From positions 1,118,501 to 1,182,500 of the forward strand of contig OY848929.1 of the NCBI GenBank assembly GCA_963693285.1: a DNA stretch of 64,000 bases, in the 5' to 3' direction. Made by a program: the position numbers and the translations under genes. Below, one piece after another: positions 16,588 through 28,565 of this stretch. The notes beneath the pieces are model-generated. The model was not told the DNA's origin. It made no database searches and saw only the letters and a program-made list of their open reading frames with translations. The number at the start of each line of letters is the position of its first letter. The first letter of the stretch is position 1. The DNA is from Xestospongia muta. Lineage: Eukaryota; Porifera; Demospongiae; Haplosclerida; Petrosiidae.

Positions 16588-18003
16588 ATAGATTCTGAGA
16601 AATAAAAAGATTGCAATCAACAACATTATTTTGCTATAGGTAAAAATAAAAAAGTATAGATGATTGTGCATGAGACACAACATATTGAAAGAAATAAAAT
16701 TGTCAAGGTTAAAATTTAGAAATGAAAAACATTTTACTACTTTGCTTTTCCTTTTATTCCAACTCACAAACTAATACAGTCATAGGAAAATAGTACAAAA
16801 GAGACTTATAGTTTATGATGTTTTAAGTAATATTGAAACAACAACACTACACTTCATCAACACAAACATATATGTATCACTTATAAAGACTTAAACACAC
16901 TTTACACTTTCAAAATAATAACTATTCAAAGTTCCTTTGAGATAAACTCTTATAGACAAAGACATTAATAAAATATCAATCAAAAGAGACGCAACATAAC
17001 AAGATTCTATTGCTGAATGTCATAGTTTGGGAAACAAGTCTACAGTATATATATAATAGTAAATGTTTATTTGACAAGAGACATACATATTAATATGAAA
17101 CTATAAACAGACAGAACATGTGGTCCTTCATGCCAGTAGTGTGCGCTTAGAGAAAAACCAACTCACTTGAGAGATGTCTGTTTGTTTTTCTAAAGCATCT
17201 ATAAACTCACAAGTCTCAATAACATTTGAACATAGCTGAGTATTATATTGTATTGACAATGGAGACATTATTATTAGGTAAGTCACTTGGTCTTACATGA
17301 GACAATTAGACTTGCTATTCACTTAGTTGTCACAAACGGACAACCACCACTCATATATACAAACTATACTATGTTCACTATGTGTTTTGTCTTAAATGTA
17401 GTGCTGTTATAGGTAATCAAGTCTAATTCAAAAGTATGCTAACAATTATGTTTATCACCTGAATCACTATACTGTAAAATAAAACACAAGAATGGAGATT
17501 TCTATGTTAATGTAACATACATCAACTCAATCGATTAAGCCTAATGAAAAATAGTTGACTTCTATTAATGGATATGAATGTGTAAAAGAGTACAAACAGA
17601 AGTCTGCTTACTTACAAAGCAATTTGGATAGAAAGACGATCATATTTACTATACCTATCTATACCCACCCATATAGATGTAAACTACATCATGACTACAA
17701 ATATCCTGCTAATAGTAACGAAACGCCAGCTAGAAAACCAAACAACCAGCCCAATTGGCACATAGAAAACACTCCATTCTCCTATCTTACTTCAAAACTG
17801 ATCAGTAATCTGTTTAGGTAACGTACCTATGTACAAGTGACAGAGATGTAGCAGAACAGTAATTCTTCCAACTTCCTTCTCCTGTTCGACTTTCTTTAAC
17901 AGGAAATTCTTTCTCAAATGTGGGGTGTGGCAGTATCAACTTACATTGTATTCATTAAAATGAACTTTGTACTCTTTCGTTAACAATAACAATACACATA
18001 AAC
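16588..18003 (-). other. 5' region of the adaptor and WFS1 3' flank
   Basis: The exon with the adaptor start codon appears to begin at about 16594 after an AG acceptor, so at least one non-coding upstream exon is likely. A candidate donor (ACATAG/GTACG on the minus strand) lies near 17826. The rest is AT-rich with no protein signal. 17822-18003 must also hold the WFS1 3' UTR, so the two minus-strand genes are very close together. Confidence 0.4.
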
Positions 18004-20651
18004 TTAGAAATAGTGTGGTTCATAATATTCTGATGGACTGTAGCCAATTAATATTTCAAGTGCAAAACTAACGGTCGCTTGAAATGATTGGAATGTTTTA
18101 CTCACAATCGCCTGTTTTGTTTCTTCCAAATTTTCTCCAGTGACAGTAGTGTACTCAACACCATTATCTGCCTTGAGTGACAAGAGCTGAAGCATCAAGT
18201 AATTTGATCCTTGACCGTTTACAAGTGAAGCATTGAAATGAACAAGGTTACCTCTAGTTAGCTTCAACAAACTACAGTTAGCTATATCTTTATGAGAAAC
18301 TAAAGCAGTCAATTGAGCCGGAAAGGTATGGTTATTTTTGAGGCTTAAAACAGTTGATATATTTATCAAGTATTGGTTACTTGAGTCAAAGTGACATCCT
18401 TTAAATTGACAAGTATTTTCATCTTTCAACTGGCCACAATATGGTTCAGTCTCTCCCATCAGACAAGTCAATGCAGTACGAACTGACTTAGGAAATTTTT
18501 CTAAAGTTGAAATGTAAGAGTTCAAAACGCCTCCAATTTTCACCTCCTCAATGCGTGCATCTCCAGACAAGATACGATCTTTATAGTGTAAACAATTTAA
18601 TTGAGTCTGAATCATATTTGAAGAAGCCGACCACAGGTGAGGTCCACAAAACTGATCATACTCATCTAACTGGACTACAGGTAAGGTACTAGGAGCATGA
18701 ATTCTATTGTAATGGTATGTTCCAACTACCAACAAAGGGATGGACAGAAGTAACTGAATCAAGAACACATATTCAAGAGGTATATTCAACCACTTTGCTT
18801 CCTTCAATCTCTGGTAGTTTAGTACAACAATTAAAGAAATTATCCCAACTATAATTAACGTAGATAGTGCTATTAAAAACTGAATTGAAAGGCCGTAATA
18901 AAGCATCACAAAAAGGGGAGCTACCAAAACAAGCAAGGGAAGTATCGGCAGCAATATAAAGACTGCTGCCACACCTGGAAAAAAAATAGCTAAAGAGAGC
19001 ATTGAGGTGTGGCTGAAAAGGTATCGACAAAAAATCCACCATGAAACAAACAAGAAGTAAGGCCCTAAACCAAAGAAAAAGTTCTTCCAAGAGTATTTGC
19101 GCACCAAATAAACAATCAGAACAATTTGAAGTGGCACTTGAATTAATGTTGTCAAATTAAAATCCAAATAAATGCCGGGAAAAATTGGAACTCTTACTAT
19201 TTGCCAGCCTATGAAAAACCAAAAGTCAGGTATTGGTAGCCATTTTTGTAACAAATAAAGAATTACAAGCATCCAACTCAACATACGAGTGGAGAGTGTA
19301 ATAAGTATCAATGGTGACTTCCAGCACTGAAAATGAAAGAAAACAACAAATGCCAGAGTTCCTGTTATTACCACTAATAATTCGTAGATCATTATCTGTT
19401 GATGGGCAATTCCTATAGTGAATACAGTCAATAAAGTAGCAATAGAGAAGGTCACATAAGGCAAAGCTGATCGCTTGATTAGCAAAGCCTCAGGCTCATT
19501 GGTATTGATAGCTTTCCCGTGCCTTGAGAAGTAACGAAAGATCGAAGAGTATTCCATGAATGAAGAGACCTTAGCAGAATTGGCTAAGATTTGAAGAGTA
19601 GCAATCACCATAGCTAGAAAAGCTCCAACAAAGACAAAGGTTGCTAGGGTGGACAAAACAAACCCAACATTGATCAAGGGAAGAATGTACACTAGCATTA
19701 ACAGATAGAATTGCCTCAAAGAAAAGAATGACCATATCCAACGCACACCATACTTTTCAATAACTCTAAACCCATATCGACCAATGTATTGAACAGTCTG
19801 CTTAGGAAAGTCAGTTGCCTAAAAGAGAAGGTAAGGTAATATTATTAAGAAACCAGTCAGCCTTGCCTTTTTGATCCAATTTGATTGTTTAAATTCCTTT
19901 ATTTGTTCAGGAGACAGCTCACTGATGGATTCAGCTTCCAAGGGAAGAAGAATTGGTTCACCTCGAGCATACCGACAGGCAACAATACAGAATGCTTCTT
20001 CAGTGACCTGAAGCAATAGGATTAACATTTTAACTAATAATTGTATACATTATTACATACCACTTCTTCGCCTTTTTCATTAGTAGTTATAGCACAGTTG
20101 AGAAGTCTCTTTACAGAGCGCTTTAGACCATCTATACACTCAATCTCGTCCATTCCTACAACAACAATCTCAGTATTTAAAAGCCGTTGAGCTGCCTCTT
20201 CCAGCTGATCTTTTGGAATGACTTTCCTTTCTTTGGCCATAGTCTCAAACATCTCCTTGGCAACTGCGTAAATTTGTTTCTCTGTTTCAGTACCCACCAT
20301 TAGTGCGTGAGCCATTGCTACAAGATCACCTGGAAGTTGTTCTACAATGTTTGTCAGTGTCTTTACATTTGAGTCAAAAAATGTGGTGAGGTGTCTGGTG
20401 GCTTCATGAGACCCATTTCCAGCAGCTTCGACAAAACATTTCAGACTCTCGACGAGTTCTCCAACTTCTTGAAAACCAGATTCCTCAGCTTTGTTGTAGA
20501 GTTTTTTCCCTTTATCCAAAAGTTTATCGACCCAATCTTTATCATGAGATTCCAATTGCTGAATATCTGGAGAGACAGTCTCGTGACTTCTCTCTCTCTG
20601 TTCTGTGTCTGAGGATTTCACTGTATCCGCTGTTCGTCTTCTTACCTCCAT
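18004..20651 (-). CDS. WFS1: Wolframin, multi-pass ER membrane protein
   Basis: Three exons, minus strand: 20061-20651, 19867-20007, 18004-19818; 848 aa against 890 in human wolframin. The N-terminal about 240 residues are soluble, with Sel1-like helical repeats (AEESGFQEVGELVESL, KCFVEAAGNGS). Then come about nine to eleven hydrophobic segments between residues 245 and 565, then a lumenal Cys-rich C-terminal domain with EYDQFCGPHLW, CLHYKDR, CLMGETEPYCGQL and a final FALEILIGY. These are the hallmarks of WFS1, which acts in ER calcium and unfolded-protein homeostasis. Intron 2 (19819-19866, 48 bp) has a GC donor (AAG/GCAAGG), required because no GT donor keeps the frame. The 5' end faces receptor 1 with 208 bp between start codons, implying a shared promoter. 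A scrap of exon 1 recurs at 24100. Confidence 0.9.
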
Positions 20652-20859
20652 TGTAGAGTGAGCTCCAGTATGGTTATTAAGAGTTAAATATTATTATAAT
20701 AATTATTAAAATTAAATTCTTTATTGGATAGCAATTTTATGAATACGTTTTTTATAGCAACATTCATATGTACAGTGTCAACAAAACTAGACCTCCCAAG
20801 TAGATTTAGCAGATACCTTTATTATTTTCTGTACTTTCTTCTTTACTAGATCTGTTAAC
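20652..20859. promoter_or_regulatory. Putative bidirectional promoter, WFS1 / receptor 1
   Basis: The start codons of two divergent genes are 208 bp apart, so the core promoters and 5' UTRs of both must lie here. No specific factor site is identifiable by eye. A degraded copy of this interval lies upstream of receptor 2 (24173-24336). Confidence 0.5.
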
Positions 20860-23770
20860 ATGAAGCTCATTGCAATTTTCTTTCTTCTTGTGATTACTTT
20901 TACAGGTAATTAGCTGTTGTAAGTATAATATAAACTACTTCATATCATTTTTTATTGCAGATGCACAGATTGCAAGTAATCTGAGTACTTATGGCAGTGA
21001 GTTCTTTGTAGGGTTCTATGAGCATGTCCACACAGCCAATACACATATCTTGTATGTGCACACATTGAAAACAACCTCTGTGTCTTTCAGTGTCACATCA
21101 CTCGATGGAGGTTTCTCCTACATTGGTACAACCACATATCACAGTCCTCGCGCAGTCTCTATACCCTACAGTTATGAAGTTAGAGAACGGGGCTATTCTT
21201 GGAGGAGAAAGGGCCTTCGAGTGTCTTCTCTAGAAACTGAACCAGTCTCTGTTCTTGCATGGAGCTATCGTAGCTCAGCAGATTACATGTCCTTCTTGGC
21301 TCTTCCATGTCACAAGCAACCAACAACTGAATACACATACTATGTTGTGTCTACTTACGGTTGGTCCAATCAGATGAGTCAGTTCCTAATTGTTGGATGC
21401 GTTGATAACACTAATGTGACGATCATTCCAAATAATGATATTACCGTTCCATCAGATCCCCAAAGCAGTGGCTCTCCTAATATAGTAGTGTCTGCTGGAG
21501 GATCGTTTGACTTCACTCTTCATTCTCTTCAAACATTTTTTGTGTTTCAGCCTTATGTTGATCTAACTGGTACCAAAATTATATCTGATGGTCCTCTTTC
21601 TATAATCAGTGGACATGAAGCATCACGTGTTCCTGCCAGTTTCTTTGATGCTGATCCTATCGTCACTCAACTTACACCAACTATTACATGGGGAAAGTCA
21701 TTTCTATTACCACCACACTACAGTCGTACAAATGGTCAAAGTTACAAAGTGATTGCTACAAATAATATGACAAATGCAGTCAAAACTTGTGGTCTATTCG
21801 CTTCTTTTGAAAATATCACATTTGATGCAAACAACACTAATTGGTTCTACACAACAAACAATGTATACTGCAGTATCATATCTGATCAACCAATTTACGT
21901 GGCTCAAGTTGGTGTTAGTACAAATTATGATGGCGGTAATAAAGGAGATCCCTGTCTCAATACTGTCCCACCAATAGAACAATATGAACACTCTACTCAG
22001 TTCACTGCATTCTCTCAAGCTACCAGTTACTATACTGTAGTGATGCCTAATAATGCTTATTTTAACCAAGGTTTGATGATTAATGGTTTTCTTAACAATC
22101 TGACGTGGACTTCAATATATGCTGCTAATGGATCTGTAATTGGTTATGGATATTCAGCAGCTATTACTGGTAGCAATACAATTGCTCATCCAAATCCAAA
22201 TGGCAAATTATTTGTCTCTGTCTATGGCTTTACAACATATGGTGCATACAGTTATGTTGGAGGAATGAACTTGAATCCAATAAATATTAAGTATGTTCTA
22301 CCAGAAATCAGTTTTTCTGCTGTTGAATATACTGTAAATGAAGGTGATGGAATGGTATATGTGTATTTGCAAAGATTGAAAGAATTTGACAGCAATGTAT
22401 CAGTTCGTGTGTATGTAAACCCAACCCCAGTAGACACTGCATTGGGTAAGTTATCAAATTACATTCATGAAGATGACAAGCTTACATAGTGAATATTGTT
22501 ATTACACTGTCACATGTAAAGGTGTTAATTAGACTATTGTTTTTATTAAAGGTGCTCAAGATTATTCATCAATTGATGTTGTTCTCAACTTCACTGATGG
22601 AGAGACTATCAAGAATGTCTCTATTCCTATAATAGCTGACATGTATGTTGAACCAACAGAATACTTCACTGTTAGTATTGAAGCTCTCGATGGTGATGTT
22701 GTCTTTCCAATAACTGATACTGTAATAAAAATCATTGATGATGATGGTATGAATTATTACTACATATTATTATATCAATAAATTTAATGTTTTTTCTGTA
22801 GATATTCAAATTGGATTTACTTCTGATGAAACTGTCATTGAAGACAATAACTTAATAACAATTAAAGTGATGATACTTAATGGTACATTACAGATGGGAC
22901 TTAGCATTCCATTCAGTCTACAAATTGGTATTGTTAATGGTAGGTTCTACAATAATTTGTTGCTTGTCTAGTCATTATGCATTCTTGCTAACAGGTGAAA
23001 ACTCTACTATTATGGCTTGTGAGCTCTCATCCTTACATCCCTGGATAATCTTTGGTTTTAATCTTTCAAACTTGGGTTCATTTGATGCAAATTCAACACA
23101 AACAATCTGGAGTAAACTGTGGATCACTGATTCATCTGTTAGCTCAATTGTAGCACCAAATTTGACAAACATTGTTCCTATATCACCAGTCATGTCATCT
23201 TCTATGAGCAGTAGTTCTATGATGAGCAGTAGTATGACATCTAGTAGTGCTATGATATCTGTTAGTACTACTACAGAAACTCAACTGACTACTGTATGTC
23301 CATTTTCAACTCCAATGATCAGTATTATTGTAACTACTAGTACTGTGTCAGCCACATGTCCAGCACCCATTACAAAATCAGTGACTGTGTGTCCGTCCAC
23401 ATCTGTCAAAGATGACAAGTCAAGTACTATCAAGGGAGATGAAAAGACGTCATCTATTAAAGCTACCGAAACTTTAACTACAGCTAAACATAATTTCTTA
23501 ACAAGGGAGATAAATATAGCAGGTGGTGCTTTTTATTTTATTATTGCTGGCTTTGTTGTTGCTATCATTGTCGTTCTGATCTTCTCCTTTTTCTGTTGTA
23601 TGGCATGTTACCAAAGAGGCAAACAGAAAGGTCGTAAATTAGAGATCAAGTCAGAAAGAGAGATTGAAATGTCAGCTACTAACGAGCTTTATGAATCTAT
23701 TCATGAGTCAATGACTGACGGGTTTAACCCCTCTGTGGATGAAAAGAAACTCCTTCAGTATATGCAGTGA
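20860..23770 (+). CDS. Receptor 1: IgGFc-binding / Calx-beta type-I membrane protein
   Basis: Five exons: 20860-20905, 20961-22445, 22552-22746, 22802-22939, 22995-23770; 879 aa; every intron is phase 1. Residues 1-15 are a signal peptide (MKLIAIFFLLVITFT). About 20-455 form an IgGFc-binding-type domain (SEFFVGFYEH, FLALPCHKQPTTEYTYYVV, TPTITWGKSFLLPP). About 462-575 form a Calx-beta domain (AVEYTVNEGDG, YVEPTEYFTVSIEA, IIDDD), followed by a second beta-rich module and a Ser/Thr/Met-rich stalk. One membrane span lies at about 799-826. The 53-residue tail has a basic GKQKGRK start and an LYESI tyrosine site. Many N-glycosylation sequons. Likely a cell-surface recognition or adhesion receptor; ligand unknown. 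Nearly identical in exon layout to receptor 2. Confidence 0.87.
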
Positions 23771-24099
23771 ATAGCTATGTCTGTACTTGTACTTATTTTA
23801 TCTATATATATATGAGTATGAATATATTGAACTATATTATATATATTGTCTCTCCATTGTGCTCTTAGCTTTATGCATCCACTGTTAAGTATTAAGACTT
23901 TGTACAGTAGATTGAATATCATGTTAGACTAATAGTAGTAACCTTTGTAGTCTACCAGCTGGTGTTATTTGTCTTATCATTTATAATTACAGTGCTCTGT
24001 ATGTCAAATAATACTTTACACAAACCTGTAACATTGTTTTGCTGATTACACTAGTATGTATTTAATTTGTTGTCCTTTATATGATAAAAGTTCATTGAC
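23771..24099. other. Receptor 1 3' flank
   Basis: AT-rich DNA with a short (TA)n run near 23805-23815. No exon recognised. Ends where the duplicated WFS1-derived segment begins. Confidence 0.5.
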
Positions 24100-24172
24100 T
24101 CAATCTTTATCATGAGATTTCAATTGTTGAATATCTGGAGAGACAGTTTCATCACTTCTACCTCTCTGTCTA
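24100..24172 (-). pseudogene. Fragment of WFS1 exon 1 carried along by receptor duplication
   Basis: About 70 bp closely match 20535-20605, inside WFS1 coding exon 1 (the antisense sequence of the DKDWVDKL... upstream region). Similarity then passes into diverged promoter sequence and receptor 2. This marks the left end of the receptor 1/receptor 2 tandem duplication. Not functional. Confidence 0.8.
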
Positions 24173-24336
24173 AGCAATTCATAGGTCGGTTCTAAACTTC
24201 CATGAATGGAATAATAACCATGATCAATTGGATACTAACAGCTATGAATAAACTAACAAGATTAGGTGGAGACCACCCTAGCAGATCTGGCTGCATTATC
24301 ATTTTCTGTAGTTTGTTCTTTGCTTGATCTGTCAAC

Positions 24337-27300
24337 ATGAAGCTCATTGTAATTTCCTTCCTTCTTGTGGTTGCTTTTACAAGTAAATGGCTGTTGTAAA
24401 TATAATATAAACTGTTTCATATAGTTTTTTATTGCAGATGCACAGATTGCAAGTAATCTGAGTACTTATGGCAGTGAGTTCTTTGTAGGGTTCTATGAGC
24501 ATGTCCACACAGCTAATACACATACCTTGTATGTGCACACATTGAAAACAACCTCTGTGTCTTTCAGTGTCACATCACTCGATGGAGTTTTCTCCTACAG
24601 TGGTACAACCACATATCATAGTCCTCGTGCAGTCTCTATACCCTACAGTTATGAAGTCAGAGATCGTGGCTATTCTTGGAGGAAAAAAGGCCTTCGAGTG
24701 TCTTCTCTAGAAACTGAACCAGTCTCTGTTCTTGCATGGAGCTATCGTAGCTCAGCAGATTACATGTCCTACTTGGCTCTTCCATGTCACCCACAACCAA
24801 CAACTGAATATACATACTATGTTGTGTCTACATATGGTTGGTCCAATCAGATGAGTCAGTTCCTAATTGTTGGATGCATCAACGACACTACTGTGACCAT
24901 CATTCCAAATAATGATATTACTGTTCCATCAGATCCACAGAACAGCAGTGCTACCAATGTTGTAGTATCTGCTGGACAATCATTTAACTTCACTCTTCAT
25001 TCACTTCAAACATTCTTTGTGTTTCAGCCTTATGTTGATCTAACTGGTACCAAAATTATGTCCAGCAATCCTCTCTCTATAATCAGTGGACATGAAGCAT
25101 CTCGTGTTCCAGCTACTTACTTTGATGCTGATCCTATTGTCACTCAACTTACACCAACTATTACATGGGGAAAGTCATTTCTATTACCACCACACTACAC
25201 TCGTACTAATGGTCAAAGTTACAAAGTGATTGCTACAAATAATATGACAAATGCAGTCAAAACTTGTGGTCCAGGTGTAGAAAATATCACCTTTGATGCA
25301 AACAATACTTATTCATTTTTCACTGGCAGTAATGTATACTGCAGTATTATATCTGATCAACCAATCTATGTTGCTCAAGTTGGTATCAGTAGAAACTATA
25401 AAAGTGGTAATAAAGGAGATCCCTGTCTCAATACTGTCCCACCAATAGAACAATATGAACACTCTACTCAGTTCACTGCATTCTCTCAAGCTACCAGTTA
25501 CTATACTGTAGTGATGCCTAATGATGCTTATTTTAACCAAGGTTTGATGATTAATGGTTACCTTAACAATCTGACATGGACTTCAATATATGCCGCTAAT
25601 GGGTCTGTAGTTGGTTATGGATATTCAGCAGCTGTTACTGGTAGCAATACAATTGCTCATCCAAATCCAAATGGCAAATTGTTTGTCTCTGTCTATGGCT
25701 TTACATCCTATGGTGGATACAGTTATGTTGGAGGAATGAACTTGAATCCAATAAATATTGGAAATGTTCCACCCGAAATTAGTTTTTCTGCTGTTGAATA
25801 TACTGTAAATGAAGGTGATGGAATGGTATATGTATATTTGCAAAGATTGAAAGAATTTGACAGCAATGTATCAGTTCGTGTATATGTAAACCCAACCCCA
25901 GTAGACACTGCATTGGGTAAGTTATCAAATTACGTTCACGAATGAGATAAGCTTACATAGTGAATATTCTTATTACACTGTCTCATGTAAAGGTGTTAAT
26001 TAGACTATTTATTATTAAAGGTGCTCAAGATTATTCATCAATTGATGTTGTTCTCAACTTCACTGATGGAGAGACTATCAAGAATGTCTCTATTCCCATA
26101 ATAGCTGACATGTATGTTGAACCAACAGAATACTTCACTGTTAGTATTGAAGCTCTCGATGGTGATGTTGTCTTTCCAATAACTGATACTGTAATAAAAA
26201 TCATTGATGATGATGGTATGAATTATTACTACATATTATTATATCAATAATTTTAAATGTTTTTCTGTAGATATTCAAATTGGATTTACTTCTGATGAAA
26301 CTGTTATTGAAGACAATAACTTAATAACAATTAAAGTGATGATACTTAATGGTACATTACAGATGGGACTTAGCATTCCATTCAGTCTACAAATTGGTAT
26401 TGTTAATGGTAGGTTCTACAATAATTTATTGCTTGTCTCATTGTCCATTCTTATTAACAGGTGAAAACTCTAGCATTATGACCTGTGAACTCTCCTCCTT
26501 CCATCCTTGGAATACATTTGGTTTTAATCTCTCGAAATTAAATTCATTTGATGCAAATTCAACACAAACAATCTGGAGTAAACTGTGGATCACTGATTCA
26601 CCTGTCAGCACAATTGTGGCACCAAATTTGACAAACATTGTTCCCATATCACCAGTCATGTCATCTTCTATGAGCAGTAGTTCTATGATGAGCAGTAGCA
26701 TGACATCTAGTAGTGCTATGATATCTATTAGTGTTACCACAGTAACAGATACAGAAACTCAACTATTGACTGTATGCCCATCTTCTACACTGTTTTTTAG
26801 TGTTACAAGCACTGCATCAGCAGCATGTTCAGCATCTGTTGTAACAGACATTGAAACTCAAATAATGACGGTATGTCCATTTTCCACGCCAATGATTAGT
26901 GTTAGTGTAACTACTAGCACTGTATCAACAGTATGCTCTACGTCTGTCGTAACAGACACAGAAACTCAACTGACTACTGTATGTCCATTTTCAACTCCAA
27001 TGATCAGTATTATTGTAACTACTAGTACTGTGTCAGCCACATGTCCAGCACCCATTACAAAATCAGTGACAGTGTGTCCGTCCACATCTGTCAAAGATGA
27101 CAAGTCAAGCACTATCAAGGGAGATGAAAAGACATCATCTATTAAAGCTACCGAAACTTTAACTACAGCTAAACATAATTTCTTAACAAGGGAGATAAGT
27201 GTAGCAGGTGGTACTTTTTACTTTGGTATTGGTGGCTTTGTTGTTGCTATCATTGTTGTTCTGATCTTCTCCTTTTTCTGTTGTATGGCATGTTACCAAA

Positions 27301-27458
27301 GAGGCAAACAGAAAGGTCGTAAATTAGAGATAAAGTTGGAAAGAGAGATTGAAATGTCAGCTACTAATGATCTTTATAATGAGTCCATGTCTGACGGATA
27401 CAGTCTAGGATCTCGGTCTTCTGTGGATGAAAAGAAACTTCTTCAGTACATGCAGTGA
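24337..27458 (+). CDS. Receptor 2: IgGFc-binding / Calx-beta type-I membrane protein
   Basis: Five exons with the same boundaries and phases as receptor 1: 24337-24382, 24438-25916, 26021-26215, 26271-26408, 26461-27458; 951 aa. Signal peptide MKLIVISFLLVVAFT, IgGFc-binding-type domain, Calx-beta, stalk, one span (GIGGFVVAIIVVLIFSFF) and a tail that diverges from receptor 1 (NDLYNESMSDGYSLGSRSS). The main difference is the stalk: a unit of about 35 residues with the core TETQL-TVCPFSTP-IS occurs three times here and once in receptor 1. Introns are also highly similar, so the duplication is recent. The ectodomain differences cluster in short patches and would be the place to look for selection. 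Confidence 0.87.
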
Positions 27459-27626
27459 AGAGTTATTTGTCACCATACTTTTATTACACTTAAACACACA
27501 ATACTTATGACATGTACTTATATGATGCTGCATTTATTGCCTTTACTTCTGCAATATTATAAGCCACATAAATATAGTATTATGAACAGTCTTGTTTATA
27601 TAATGTTATACTGGTTTAATATAAAT

Positions 27627-27715
27627 GTACATACACGTCACTGGATATAACATATATATATATATATATATACTATATCCGGATCCAGTGACATGTACAC
27701 ATACATATATCACTC
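27627..27715. repeat. Imperfect palindrome around (AT)n
   Basis: The left arm contains TGTACAT...GTCACTGGATATA and the right arm TATATCC..CCAGTGACATGTACA, separated by a TA dinucleotide run. It could extrude as a hairpin. Confidence 0.7.
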
Positions 27716-28061
27716 TTAAACTAGATTGGTTGTTTGAACTGATTCAAAGTTATGTAAGTTTCACGCATCCTTATAAAGTATATCAAAAAATGATTAGTTA
27801 TTTGAGTTTCGTGATATCAAAGTTAACTGATGTAAAGTAAACATTATATTGTCATTCATTATTACTAATAATATACTCTGGAATTGAGAGTTCATGTAAC
27901 TAATTGTAAGAGGTATGAAGATATTTTAATAAACTACATGAACTGACAATTCCATGGTAAGTAATATTCAAAACAGTATATATAGTAATCAAAACAGTAT
28001 ATGTTGTTAGTACTTGTCAATGTGTTTTGTAGACATTATGTAACCCAATAAACACAACATG

Positions 28062-28269
28062 CACAGTAAAAACGATTGGGTTGATTTTAACTAAAATACA
28101 GGTTGCATGATATGAAATTTTAGAGCTAATAATGATTTTTTAAAGAAATAAAAACATTTTCATTTGATAGACAATCAATTCCATAGGACAATAGTAATTT
28201 AAACTATATTATGTTTACTTTCAGTTCACATCATATATTGGGAAAAACAACCAATTAGTTTTTACAGTG
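28062..28269. mobile_element. MITE (CACAGTAAAAA terminal inverted repeats)
   Basis: Begins CACAGTAAAAACGATTGGG and ends with the complement-type CAATTAGTTTTTACAGTG. Same family as the elements at 30123, 57679 and 58370. Non-coding, about 208 bp. A target-site duplication is not certain. Confidence 0.7.
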
Positions 28270-28565
28270 TGCAACTTAAACGGTTGTTAAATGTTTGATT
28301 CAATCAATCTATCAATTTTTTACAGTTTAATTAATTCATTTTTATAGTAATCAAACTGAAACTAATATTATTTGAAATGGTTATGGTGTCAAATGCACAT
28401 TTACTCCACATATTTAAACATCTATCTAATACACTTGATCAAAATTAAAACAATGTTATTGTTAAAACTGTGCTGTGTCACTACAAACACTAATATATAT
28501 AATATGCACAATATGACCGCTACTGCTACATTTGTTTAAAAATGTTTTAAAAACAAACGATTTGT

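Larger units (their letters stand above)
27459..28565. other. Tail-to-tail interval between receptors 2 and 3
   Basis: Holds the 3' flanks of two convergent genes, an imperfect inverted repeat around an (AT)n core (27627-27715) and a MITE (28062-28269). No exon recognised. Array orientation switches here. Confidence 0.6.
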
